A stretch of DNA of 64,000 nt from Hyalangium versicolor. Its GTDB lineage: Bacteria > Myxococcota > Myxococcia > Myxococcales > Myxococcaceae. The notes under the pieces were generated by a model, which was not told the DNA's origin, ran no database searches, and was given only the letters and a program-made list of their open reading frames with translations. This document shows positions 56,001-63,462 of the stretch, in pieces; the first letter of the stretch is position 1; each line of letters starts with the position of its first letter. Both the position numbers and the translations under genes were made by a program. The stretch spans positions 62,001-126,000 of the forward strand of contig NZ_JAHXBF010000001.1 of assembly GCF_020103695.1 (NCBI RefSeq), in the 5' to 3' direction.

Positions 56001-57681
56001 TCTCTATACGCTGCGGTACCTGGATGAGGCGAAGACACTGCAGGAGCAGGTACTGGAGGCAAGGAAACGGATTCTCGGTGAGAATCACCCCGACACGCTC
56101 GTGGTGATGGATCAGCTCGCGGAGACGCTGCGAGGGTTGCAGAAGTGCAAGGAGGCAAGGGAGCTTCAGGTTCCTGCCATCGAGCGCATGAGAAAGATCC
56201 TGGGGGCCGAGCACCCATTCACGTTGAGAATGGAGGCACACTTTGCGGTGACTCTCCGAGAGAGCGGCCAGTTGGGTGCGGCCAGGGAGATCCAGAAGCG
56301 GGTGTTGGGGCTCCTGGAGCGGCGGTTGAAGCCCAATCACCCTATGACGCTCACGGTGAGGAGCGATCTGGCGCGAACGCTTCATCAGGCGAAGCGGTGG
56401 GAGGAGGCACGGCAACTCCAGGTGAGCGTGGTGAATGACAGGCGTTGGGTGTTGAAGGAGGATCACCCGGACACGATGGAGGCTATCGGGACACTGATCC
56501 AAATGCTCCAGGAACAGGGGGATTGGGGGAACGCAGCCAGGCAGTTGGACCGAGCGCAAAAGGATGTAGAGAATGTGTTGGGAAAAGATCATCCTGAGAC
56601 ACTCAGGAGCATGAGCTACTTGGCCCTGTCGCTTGCAGCGCAACGAAGGTGGAAGGAGGCGCTGACGCTTCAAGAGACAGTATTGGAAGGACGGCTGCGA
56701 AGGTGGGGAGAGGAGCATCCGGATACTCTGATGGCCCGAGAAGACCTCTCGCGGACACTCCATGAGCTCGGCCACTACGCTGCTGCAGCAATGCACCGGA
56801 AGCCGGTGGTGGAGGTGAGTCGCCGGGTGCTTGGGCCTGAGCACCCCGCCACGCTCACGGCGATGGGCAACTTGGCTGGAACGCGGATGGGACAGGGGGA
56901 CTTGGCGGGTGCGCGCCAGCTTTTGGAGCCGGTGGTGGAGGTGAGTCGCCGGGTGCTTGGGCCTGAGCACCCCGACACGCTCACGGCGATGGTCAACTTG
57001 GCTGTAACGCTGAAGAGACAGGGGGACTTGGCGGGTGCGCGCCAGCTTTTGGAGCCGGTGGTGGAGGTGAGTCGCCGGGTGCTGGGGCCTGAGCACCCCG
57101 CCACGCTCACGGCGATGGGCAACTTGGCTGGAACGCGGATGGAACAGGGGGACTTGGCGGGTGCGCGCCAGCTTGAGGAGCCGGTGGTGGAGGTGCGTCG
57201 CCGGGTGCTGGGGCCTGAGCACCCCGACACGCTCACGGCGATGGGCAACTTGGCTGGAACGCGGATGGGACAGGGGGACTTGGCGGGTGCGCGCCAGCTT
57301 TTGGAGCCGGTGGTGGAGGTGCGTCGCCGGGTGCTTGGGCCTGAGCACCCCGACACGCTCACGGCGATGGGCAACTTGGCTGTAACGCTGAAGAGACAGG
57401 GGGACTTGGCGGGTGCGCGCCAGCTTTTGGAGCCGGTGGTGGAGGTGAGTCGCCGGGTGCTGGGGCCTGAGCACCCCGACACGCTCACGGCGATGGGCAA
57501 CTTGGCTGTAACGCGGATGGAACAGGGGGACTTGGCGGGGGCGCGCCAGCTCTTGGAGGCGGTGGTGGAGGTGCGTCGCCGGGTGCTGGGGCCTGAGCAC
57601 CCCGACACGTTGGCAGCAGCGAGAGCCCTCGTTGATATCCTGAAAGCCCAAGAATCCTCTGGAGACGACACGGAAGATTGA
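53026..57681 (+). CDS. Metallophosphoesterase-STAND (NB-ARC) ATPase-TPR protein, candidate immune/surveillance protein
   Basis: A 1551-residue cytoplasmic protein with three parts. (1) A calcineurin-like phosphoesterase (about 30-320) with all metal motifs: TDLH (Asp37, His39), ISGD (Asp96), PGNHDE (Asn133, His134), MHHH (232-234) and HGHQH (270-272). (2) A STAND/NB-ARC ATPase (about 393-700): FVGRDKE, Walker A GGFGKT with Lys433, Walker B ILFVVDN (Asp519), VTSRD and GYHPLALEIL. (3) A helical region, then kinesin-light-chain-type 42-residue TPR units from about 860 to the C-terminus, the last six and a half almost identical. By analogy with bacterial STAND immune proteins, the TPR end would sense, the ATPase would oligomerise and the phosphoesterase would be the effector. 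It is divergent from the toxin locus. Function is inferred. Confidence 0.93.
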   Translation: MDMPDEQRGQQHQGTAPSGQEKRYPLKLPLTVLHLTDLHFSEPSARFASSHYWNTTDWSSLRDGEPDYNRRGLLPSILGDLRSNRWVPDLVIISGDLLDRAQESGVALAIDFLTHLSEQLPLSRDRFVLVPGNHDEVRDAKTAEERYSLFSRIWTGFYAGLRPWIVGRPAHEQVELFDLCRELGIQIIGFNSCEGHDRGLFVGGAVGINQRERAEALLATSGEAPFRIAVMHHHLYAPIGTRKDLSVMEGAPEIRSWLKKHRFQLALHGHQHVDWHEEDSAGDWTLSVVAGASAGVGQYGRMHWDLRIGYQVIQIESEHDGCRFRRWYDPGKRLFEAGSPTGVENIRFGDRAPRAGKGSTAPVLEPGVLPEFIGYGSALPPYMLKFRKSLKENFVGRDKEVWRLHEALQGSRTGGPPRAPATVLLHAAGGFGKTRLALEYMHRFGPRCYPGGQFWVDAAVSSDLLEEQFHEILRRFKKDIPSLEVCRRPEMREALNIRKEVTEALEAAASRGPILFVVDNVPESAQRGGPRPPLETWCPVVGRVSLIVTSRDLWAGEDEALAVSALPPEAAEILLTWKLHESVRAQLDTQGALEVAKRVGYHPLALEILNKALWHGLPPAGLLETVRHQRPVEAVRKYFERVRHQEPDMKEGVFEAFELSYSKLTEPQQKLARLIAQLGAEPVPLVLAERLEPPGVEGKGLQMLRDRHFVTPVDDVEGVGMYGEMHRLLVDFLRERGDRSRQELRESCRALGAVIGQHDGNEPSSWPLLKACLPHAESVIERLTSPGSDTWTRRFVSEGFMDTLRRPSRGEELPVGRTLGRFLLASGLAPHAERIVRRVMEHAPRSAADEILELKVVLARALQAQGKYPVSEKLYGEVLEEARRNGERHWRTLRVRGLMAELVLEQGNPREALKLAEEVLTAWEERPHKDDSDIRDTVRARARVAAIWRALGRADKAKDLQQQVLEQRRQLSQTPAAQDASTLEVMSDLALSLYTLRYLDEAKTLQEQVLEARKRILGENHPDTLVVMDQLAETLRGLQKCKEARELQVPAIERMRKILGAEHPFTLRMEAHFAVTLRESGQLGAAREIQKRVLGLLERRLKPNHPMTLTVRSDLARTLHQAKRWEEARQLQVSVVNDRRWVLKEDHPDTMEAIGTLIQMLQEQGDWGNAARQLDRAQKDVENVLGKDHPETLRSMSYLALSLAAQRRWKEALTLQETVLEGRLRRWGEEHPDTLMAREDLSRTLHELGHYAAAAMHRKPVVEVSRRVLGPEHPATLTAMGNLAGTRMGQGDLAGARQLLEPVVEVSRRVLGPEHPDTLTAMVNLAVTLKRQGDLAGARQLLEPVVEVSRRVLGPEHPATLTAMGNLAGTRMEQGDLAGARQLEEPVVEVRRRVLGPEHPDTLTAMGNLAGTRMGQGDLAGARQLLEPVVEVRRRVLGPEHPDTLTAMGNLAVTLKRQGDLAGARQLLEPVVEVSRRVLGPEHPDTLTAMGNLAVTRMEQGDLAGARQLLEAVVEVRRRVLGPEHPDTLAAARALVDILKAQESSGDDTED
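56803..57618 (+). repeat. Near-identical 126-bp tandem repeats encoding 42-residue TPR units
   Basis: Six full units start at 56803, 56929, 57055, 57181, 57307 and 57433, and a partial seventh starts at 57559. All are in frame. Units differ at only a few sites, and these variants are shuffled between units: Ser or Arg after VEV, Ala or Asp before TLT, and NLAGTRMGQG, NLAVTLKRQG or N-LA-x-TRMEQG. This mosaic pattern suggests recent duplication with unequal exchange or gene conversion. Confidence 0.95.
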
Positions 57682-57819
57682 ACTGTGCTGATGGTCAGCA
57701 GAGAACGCGTGATTCAGATCATCTGTCGACCAGAGTTGCAGACTTTCACGGTCGTGGTCGCCTCGGCTGGCCCGCACTTGCGATATGAACTCCATCGCTC
57801 GTAGGGACTTGAAGCACCC

Positions 57820-57858
57820 GGGGCCGGGAACCGCTGAGACTCAGCAGTTTCCGGCCCC
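57820..57858. terminator. Long bidirectional hairpin between the STAND gene and the beta-barrel gene
   Basis: The stem GGGGCCGGGAAC pairs with GTTTCCGGCCCC (one G-T wobble), and an inner GCTGAG/CTCAGC pair closes the top. It lies between convergent stops (57681 and 57893) and is followed on the plus strand by TCTTTCT, so it fits an intrinsic terminator. Confidence 0.75.
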
Positions 57859-57892
57859 TCTTTCTGTCACCGATGGGATTCGATCCCGGTCG

Positions 57893-58477
57893 CTAGAAGC
57901 GGCCGCCCAGCGTCAGCGAGGCGTCGAACAGGCCACCCTGGTCCTTATCCAGGTCCACGCCGTTCGCGAAGCTCTCATCCAGCAGCCACCGGTACGTGGC
58001 GCGCACGCCCGCCGTCAGACCGCCCTTGTTGAACTCGATGCCCGCTGCCACCGGCAACTCCTCCACCAGGTCCGAGTCGTACACTCCCGCGCCCCCGCTC
58101 GCAGAGATGTACGAGGCGCCCAGGCCCGCTCCCACGAACGGCTTCACCACGTCGATGAACGGCGGCGCCAGTTTGATCAGGCCCGTCGCTCCGTTGCGCG
58201 TCAGTGTCGCGTCCGGCAACAGCACGTTGTCCACCGTGTTCCTCGAGCCGTTGTAGCCCAGCTCGAAGCCCAGGATGTTCAGCGGCTGCAGGTTCACCGT
58301 CAGACCCCACGCAGGCCCCGTGTTGATGTTCTCTCCGACGTCGCCCGTGTAGTCACTCACGCCGCCGCTCAGGAACACCTTCACTCCGCCCTTGCGCTCT
58401 CCCTCTTGGGCCAGCGCCGTTCCCGCGACTCCCAGTCCCAGCACGAACGCCATCACCTTGAGTCCTTTGTGATGCAT
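57893..58477 (-). CDS. Outer-membrane beta-barrel protein
   Basis: A 194-residue protein. The signal peptide (about 1-24) ends ALA. The mature part consists of alternating amphipathic strands (VKVFLSGGVSDYTGDVG, WGLTVNLQPLNILGFELGY, AGVRATYRW) and ends with the C-terminal aromatic ASLTLGGRF typical of outer-membrane barrels assembled by BAM. The length suggests about 8 strands. A purine-rich GGAGGGAGGAAGGG sequence precedes the ATG. No enzymatic motif is visible; a structural or porin-like role is a guess. Confidence 0.85.
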   Translation of the reverse strand: MHHKGLKVMAFVLGLGVAGTALAQEGERKGGVKVFLSGGVSDYTGDVGENINTGPAWGLTVNLQPLNILGFELGYNGSRNTVDNVLLPDATLTRNGATGLIKLAPPFIDVVKPFVGAGLGASYISASGGAGVYDSDLVEELPVAAGIEFNKGGLTAGVRATYRWLLDESFANGVDLDKDQGGLFDASLTLGGRF

Positions 58478-58796
58478 CCCTTCCTCCCTCCGTCAGGTGG
58501 TGTGCACACAAGCTGCTCACCGGTGCCCCCGTCGTCTTCCCCAGACCGGGCGAGGGACCGAGCGGCTGTCCGAGCGAACTCCCGGAACGCCGTTAGAACC
58601 TGGGAGGGTGTTTGCTCTCAGTCTCAGCGCCTCCCCCGCGAGAGGGCACACAAGCGCCTCCCTGAACGCGTGTTCAGGAGGGGAAGTGTCATCCTTGAGG
58701 TTGGCACTCGCTGGTCAGACCATTCAGGTATTGTCATGCCTGTTCGGCGGTAAGATCGGCGGGCCGGGCGTTCCTACCCGGGAGAGGAGTCCGAAG
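58478..58796. other. Divergent intergenic region upstream of recJ
   Basis: About 319 bp between the beta-barrel gene and recJ. It contains the predicted LexA box at 58662-58678. The frame of recJ is open through this region, but the sequence before the GTG at 58797 does not look like RecJ. I see no RNA gene here. Confidence 0.6.
58662..58678. promoter_or_regulatory. Predicted LexA (SOS) box upstream of recJ
   Basis: CTGAACGCGTGTTCAGG matches at every position the Myxococcus xanthus LexA-binding consensus as I recall it (CTRHAMRYBYGTTCAGS). It is also nearly palindromic (TGAAC-GCGT-GTTCA) and part of a longer inverted repeat at 58657-58681. It lies about 120 bp before the recJ start and 185 bp before the divergent beta-barrel gene. 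The consensus is from memory and the regulation is inference. Confidence 0.55.
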
Positions 58797-60509
58797 GTGC
58801 GGTGGGTGTTACCCGAGACGGTTGACGATCAGGCGAAGTCCCTCGCCGGGGAGCTCGGTCTGCATCCTCTGCCTGCTCGCATCCTCCTGCACCGCGGCTA
58901 CCGCACTCCCGAAGCCGCCCACGCCTTCCTCTCGGACAAACTCGCGGATCTGCCCGATCCCTTCCGCATGAAGGGCATGGCCGCCGCCACCGAGCGCATC
59001 ACCCGCGCCCTCCGCCAGAACGAGAAGATCACCCTCTATGGTGACTATGACGTCGACGGCGTGTGCTCCACCTCGCTGCTGGCGCTCTTCCTTCGAGAGT
59101 TGGGGGCCCAGCCGGGGACCTACATTCCTCACAGGTTGGGTGAGGGATACGGGCTCAACGTCCAGGCCGTCGAGAAGCTGGCCGCCGAGGGCACTCGTGT
59201 CCTGATCACGTTGGACTGCGGAATATCGGCCACCCCCGAGATCACCCGGGCCCGGGACCTGGGGCTCGACGTGGTCATCGTGGACCACCACACCGTACCT
59301 GCCACGTTGCCTCCCGCCGTCGCCGTGCTCAACCCGCACCAGCCCGGCTGCGAGTACCCGACCAAGACCCTGTGTGCCGCGGGCGTGGCCTTCAACCTCT
59401 GCATGGGCCTGCGCAAGCGCCTGCGGGATGACGGCTTCTTCGCCACTCGCAAGGAGCCCAACCTCCGCGCCCTCATGGACCTGGTGGCCATGGCCACCGT
59501 GGCCGATGTGGTGCCCCTCACGGGGGCCAACCGCATCCTCGTGGCCCATGGCCTTCAGGAGCTCACCGCCGCTCGCCGCCCCGGGGTTCGGGCGCTCAAG
59601 GAGGCGGCGGGCCTGGAGCCGGATGCTCCTGTTACTGCCGGGCAGGTGGGCTTCCGCCTGGGGCCTCGCGTCAATGCCGCGGGCCGGCTCCATGACGCGA
59701 CGCTCGGGCTCCAGATGCTCACCGCGGACTCGCTCGAAGAGGCGCGGCGGCTGGCCCAGGTGCTCGACCGCGCCAACTCCGAGCGTCAGGGCATCGAGAG
59801 CACCATCCTCACCGAGGCCCTCAAGCAGGCCGAGACGCTCAAGCATGCTCGCGGCTTCGTCCTCTACAACGAGGGCTGGCACCCAGGCGTCATCGGCATC
59901 GTCGCCTCTCGCGTGGTGGAGCGCTTCTACCGCCCCACCGTCATCGTCGGGGTGAATGACGGGGTGGGGAAGGGCTCCGCGCGCAGCATCGAGGCCTTCC
60001 ACCTGTTCGACGCGCTCAGCGGGTGCTCGGATCTGCTGTCCCGCTTCGGTGGCCACAAGCACGCGGCCGGTCTCACCATCGACGCCGACAAGCTCCCGGC
60101 CTTCCGCGAGGCTTTCGAGCGCATCGCCATGCAGCGCCTCACCCCTGAGGACCTCATTCCCCGCTGCAAGGTGGATGCGGTGGTGACTCCGCGCGATCTG
60201 GACGAGAGCGCGGTGGAGGCGCTCCAGAAGCTCGGGCCCTTCGGCCAGGGCAACCCCGAGCCCGTGCTCGTGCTCCGTCGGCAGATGGCTCGCCCGCGCG
60301 TGGTGACGCCGAAGACGGGGTATGGCTCGGCCCACCTCAAGCTGGCCCTCGTGGATGCTCCCGAGGTGGATGCCATCGGCTTCGGCATGGCGGACCGGCT
60401 CACCCTCGTCGAAGGCCCTGTGGACCTCGCCTTCCAGGTGGGCGTGGACACCTTCCGCGGCCAGCGCCGCGTGTCCCTGCGCCTCAAGGATCTGCGCACC
60501 GCCGCCTGA
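58797..60509 (+). CDS. recJ: Single-stranded-DNA-specific exonuclease RecJ
   Basis: A 570-residue DHH-family nuclease. The manganese-binding motifs are YGDYDVDGVCST, LITLDCGIS and VVIVDHHTVP, followed by DLVAMATVADVVPL. The DHHA1 domain has EGWHPGVIGIVASRVVERF and GGHKHAAGL, and the C-terminal OB fold ends the protein (LKLALVDAPEVDAIGF). RecJ degrades single-stranded DNA 5' to 3' in recombination, mismatch and base-excision repair. The GTG start at 58797 has AGAGGAG 7 bases upstream and gives the usual length; the longer open frame to 58497 was rejected. A predicted LexA box lies upstream, consistent with a DNA-damage role. Confidence 0.95.
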   Translation: MRWVLPETVDDQAKSLAGELGLHPLPARILLHRGYRTPEAAHAFLSDKLADLPDPFRMKGMAAATERITRALRQNEKITLYGDYDVDGVCSTSLLALFLRELGAQPGTYIPHRLGEGYGLNVQAVEKLAAEGTRVLITLDCGISATPEITRARDLGLDVVIVDHHTVPATLPPAVAVLNPHQPGCEYPTKTLCAAGVAFNLCMGLRKRLRDDGFFATRKEPNLRALMDLVAMATVADVVPLTGANRILVAHGLQELTAARRPGVRALKEAAGLEPDAPVTAGQVGFRLGPRVNAAGRLHDATLGLQMLTADSLEEARRLAQVLDRANSERQGIESTILTEALKQAETLKHARGFVLYNEGWHPGVIGIVASRVVERFYRPTVIVGVNDGVGKGSARSIEAFHLFDALSGCSDLLSRFGGHKHAAGLTIDADKLPAFREAFERIAMQRLTPEDLIPRCKVDAVVTPRDLDESAVEALQKLGPFGQGNPEPVLVLRRQMARPRVVTPKTGYGSAHLKLALVDAPEVDAIGFGMADRLTLVEGPVDLAFQVGVDTFRGQRRVSLRLKDLRTAA

Positions 60510-60515
60510 GTCCTC

Positions 60516-61463
60516 TTAGAGGATCTCCGCCAGCTTGCTCAGCTCCACGTTGGCTCCGCAGAGCAGCACGCCCACGCGCTCGCCTGGCTTGGGCCGGTAG
60601 GCCTTGGAGAGCAGGGCCCCCAGCGCCGCCGCGCCGCCGGGCTCCGAGGCGATGCGCCAGTCCCTCCAGAGCGTTCGCTGGGCCTCGCGGATCGCCGCAT
60701 CCGTCACCAGCGCCACATGGTCCACTGTTTCCCGCGCGATGGCGAAGACGAGCTCTCCCGTGTTGCGCGCGCCCAGCGAGTCCGCTGCGATCGACTCCAC
60801 CGTGACGTCCACGGGGCGCCCGGCCTCGAGCGATGCGTGCAGTGCCCGCGAACCCTCGGGCTCCACGCCGACCACCTTGATGCCACGCCCAGCCCACCAA
60901 CTCGCGATGCCCGAGATCAGCCCGCCTCCGCCCACTGCTACCAGCACGGTGTCCAGCCCGGGCGCGTCCTCCTCCCATTCGAGCCCCACGGTGCCCTGGC
61001 CCTGGATGGTGGTCACCGAGTCATAGGCGTGGATGGACAGCGCGCCCGTCTCGGAGACGTGTTGGTTGCAGGCTCCGAGCGCGTCCGCATAGCGCTGTCC
61101 GCCGATGACGATCTCGGCTCCCAGGCGGCGGATGATCTCCACCTTCGCGGGGCTGGAGATCTCCGGCACGAAGATGCGGGCCGGGATGCCGAGCTGCTTC
61201 GCCGCGTAGGCCACCGCCGCGCCGTGGTTGCCTCCCGAGGCCGCCGCCACGCCTGCCTTGGGGACAGGCTGAGAGAGCAGGGTGTTGAAGGCTCCGCGCG
61301 GCTTGAAGGTGCCCGCGTGCTGGAGGAACTCCAGCTTCAGGCTCACCGGGCCGTCGTGCCCCAGCGTGCCGGGCGGCAGGTTCCACACCGGCGTGCGGCG
61401 GATGTGAGGGCGGATTCGCTCGTAGGCAGCGCGGATGTCGGCGCGAGAGATGGGCAGGGGCAT
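60516..61463 (-). CDS. PLP-dependent threonine/serine dehydratase
   Basis: A 315-residue fold-type II PLP enzyme. The Schiff-base lysine is in HAGTFKPRGAFN. The substrate-binding loop is ASGGNHGAAVAYAA, and the phosphate-binding loop is VAVGGGGLISG. A final LLCGANVELSKL stretch carries the ring-nitrogen site. The length matches catabolic threonine dehydratases or serine racemase-like enzymes without a regulatory ACT domain. It would convert threonine or serine to a 2-oxo acid and ammonia. Distinguishing dehydratase from racemase needs alignment. It converges with recJ (6 bp between stops). Confidence 0.88.
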   Translation of the reverse strand: MPLPISRADIRAAYERIRPHIRRTPVWNLPPGTLGHDGPVSLKLEFLQHAGTFKPRGAFNTLLSQPVPKAGVAAASGGNHGAAVAYAAKQLGIPARIFVPEISSPAKVEIIRRLGAEIVIGGQRYADALGACNQHVSETGALSIHAYDSVTTIQGQGTVGLEWEEDAPGLDTVLVAVGGGGLISGIASWWAGRGIKVVGVEPEGSRALHASLEAGRPVDVTVESIAADSLGARNTGELVFAIARETVDHVALVTDAAIREAQRTLWRDWRIASEPGGAAALGALLSKAYRPKPGERVGVLLCGANVELSKLAEIL

Positions 61464-61550
61464 GGCTCGCTCGTGAAGTGAGCCCGCTGTCTATCTCCTG
61501 TGGCGGAGCCGGCAAAGCTGCATCGCACCGCGCTCCTTCGCTTGGGTTCG

Positions 61551-62888
61551 TTACTGGAAGTCCACGTAGCGCAGCAGCTTCGTGCTTCGTTGCGCCACCA
61601 CACCGTCGTGGAGTTCGTCCCGGCTGAAGAAGTCCTCGAAGGCCTTCACGTCCGCGCGGGAGAAGGCGTCGATCTCGATCGAGTGCAGGCCCGTGGGGAA
61701 CGTGGAAACGGGCGCCACCTCTGCCGGGAGGATGAAGGGCGTGAAGAAGGTGATCGACGGTGGCGCCCACACGGTCCAGGTGATGCGCCTGTCCTGACCC
61801 GCTGCGCCGCCGATGCCCAGCCGGTGCATCTGCGCCTCGGGGTCCGCGCTCCACCGCACCACGAGCCCGGAGCGAGCCACGGCCGGCGGAGCCTTCTTCG
61901 GTCCCACCGTCGGCGAGTCGAAGAGCATGGGCGCCAGGACCTTCACGCTCGCGGCCGAGGCCATGCTCGCCACGGGCATCTCCGCTACCGCCTCTCCGCC
62001 CATCAGCTCACGGCCGCCCAGCCGGACGCTCAGCATCACCCGCGTGGTATCGAAGGGCGGCGTCCGCGCCACGGTCTTCACCTGCAAGGGCAGGGGACCG
62101 AAGGCATCGGTGCGGAAGAGCTCCGTCATCCCCTCGTAGTGGCTCAGGTCCGCGCTGACGTTCTCGCCGTAGGCCTGGAGCCCTTCGACTCCGACTTGGA
62201 GCGACTGATCCACCGCGTGGTCGAGCGCGATCTCGACTCCTGTCACGGGCTGATCTCCGCCCACGGTGATGCCCCGCATGAGTCCTACGCGCAGGAGGTT
62301 TCTGTCTCCATCCACGGCTCGCTCCTGGGCGAAGAGCGTGGCCTGCCCGGACGCAGTGCCCAGCACGTCGAGGCTGAAGTGGCCCTGCTCGTCGATGGTC
62401 TCGTGGTCCGAGCCCATGTCCCCCACGCTGTGCACCCAGAGTTCGCCACTCCCGCTCATGCCTGTGGTCTTGCCAGAGACCGTGGACTGCTTCGTGGGCT
62501 GGGGAGAGGAGCCGAACGGGTGGTTGAGCCATGCCTCGGGCTGGTTGAACCCGAGCAGCGTGTACACCTCCACCTGCGCATCGGAGGGAGGCCTTACGAA
62601 GACGATGCTGATGTCCTGTGGCCCCACGATGGCGGCGTCCTCGAACCGGGCATCTCCGTTCTCGTCCAGGGGCTGGCGGAACCGACTCCCGTCTCCGAGC
62701 AGGGCATAGGCGCCGAGCAGACTGTCCGAGGGCGGGCGCACCGGGACATGAACCACGAGCAAACCTCGGATTCTGACCGGAGAGTCACTGTCTCCTTCCG
62801 GCGTCTTGTCCGGTGTGCCTCCAGAGCCTTCCGGGTTCTTGCCGCAAGCCACGAGCAACAGCAGCGCGATCGAGAGCAGTCGACGCAT
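61551..62888 (-). CDS. Lipoprotein of unknown function
   Basis: A 445-residue protein. The N-terminal signal ends in the lipobox LVAC and is followed by a Gly/Pro/Asp-rich linker. The mature part is beta-rich with no recognised domain, including a stretch GDARFEDAAIVGPQDISIVFVRPP that could be a carboxypeptidase-regulatory-like beta sandwich. The ATG at 62888 was chosen over the frame start at 62951 because GGAG lies 7 bases upstream and the signal peptide starts there. It is probably a surface or periplasmic protein. No functional clue comes from the neighbours. Confidence 0.78.
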   Translation of the reverse strand: MRRLLSIALLLLVACGKNPEGSGGTPDKTPEGDSDSPVRIRGLLVVHVPVRPPSDSLLGAYALLGDGSRFRQPLDENGDARFEDAAIVGPQDISIVFVRPPSDAQVEVYTLLGFNQPEAWLNHPFGSSPQPTKQSTVSGKTTGMSGSGELWVHSVGDMGSDHETIDEQGHFSLDVLGTASGQATLFAQERAVDGDRNLLRVGLMRGITVGGDQPVTGVEIALDHAVDQSLQVGVEGLQAYGENVSADLSHYEGMTELFRTDAFGPLPLQVKTVARTPPFDTTRVMLSVRLGGRELMGGEAVAEMPVASMASAASVKVLAPMLFDSPTVGPKKAPPAVARSGLVVRWSADPEAQMHRLGIGGAAGQDRRITWTVWAPPSITFFTPFILPAEVAPVSTFPTGLHSIEIDAFSRADVKAFEDFFSRDELHDGVVAQRSTKLLRYVDFQ

Positions 62889-63031
62889 CGGTAGCTCCAG
62901 GTGAGCCAGGCCCTGCGGGCCCAGCGAGTCCTGGCCGAATTGAGCGAGCACCCGGAGGCTGGATCTGTTTCTCTACTGGTGTGGCCTCCGCACTGTGCGC
63001 GACTGGAGTTCGCGTGTGACGACTCTGTTCA

Positions 63032-63253
63032 CTAGGAGATGCCCCAGCGCACGCGGCCGGGAGACAGCAGCGCGCCGGCCTTGGCCAGCTCGTTCATTCG
63101 GAAACGCTCGGCCTGCTTCTCGAAGGCATGCCGGCAGCGCTCCGAGCAGAAGAAGTACCGGCGCTTCTTGTACTCCGTCGAAGGCTGGCCCTCGGGCTCC
63201 TCCAGGTGCCGACCACAGACCGGATCCAGATGACGGCCTTGCACGCTCTTCAT
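63032..63253 (-). CDS. Small YHS-domain protein
   Basis: A 73-residue protein with a YHS-type metal-binding domain: DPVCGRHLEEP followed by RRYFFCSERCRHAFEKQAERF, giving the CxxxF/Y and CxxxC pattern that follows the YHS core. Such domains bind copper or other soft metals, or appear as stand-alone heavy-metal-related proteins. The ATG at 63253 follows GGGAGG by about 9 bases and removes an unrelated-looking extension. No metal transporter is adjacent in the window, so the role is open. Confidence 0.8.
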   Translation of the reverse strand: MKSVQGRHLDPVCGRHLEEPEGQPSTEYKKRRYFFCSERCRHAFEKQAERFRMNELAKAGALLSPGRVRWGIS

Positions 63254-63462
63254 CACGCTCGCCTCCCACCTCGGGGCGGCGGCCGTCGCATGGCTCATCC
63301 GCCCCACCCACGCCCAACCTAAGCACGAGGTGTGCCAGCGGCTCGGGCCACCAAGGCCCGAGGATGGCAAGGCCTCCCAGGCAGGCAGGGAGGCATTTCC
63401 TGAACCCCGAGGCGGAAAATCTTTCCACCCCGGTTCTACTCCCCAAGAAGGAGCGGGCGGCC

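Noticed and set aside
56803..57618. Possible CRISPR or satellite array
   Set aside because: The 126-bp repeats have no spacers, stay in frame and encode TPR units of the STAND protein.
47840..57681. Prophage or integrative element carrying the defence genes
   Set aside because: No integrase, transposase, phage structural gene, tRNA or direct-repeat attachment site was recognised.
58497..58796. N-terminal extension of RecJ using the open frame from 58497
   Set aside because: The extension does not resemble RecJ, contains the putative LexA box, and a good ribosome-binding site precedes the GTG at 58797.
63372..63394. Hairpin GCCTCCC/GGGAGGC as a terminator
   Set aside because: It lies upstream of the minus-strand YHS gene and not after any plus-strand gene, and it has no T-tract; probably chance in GC-rich DNA.
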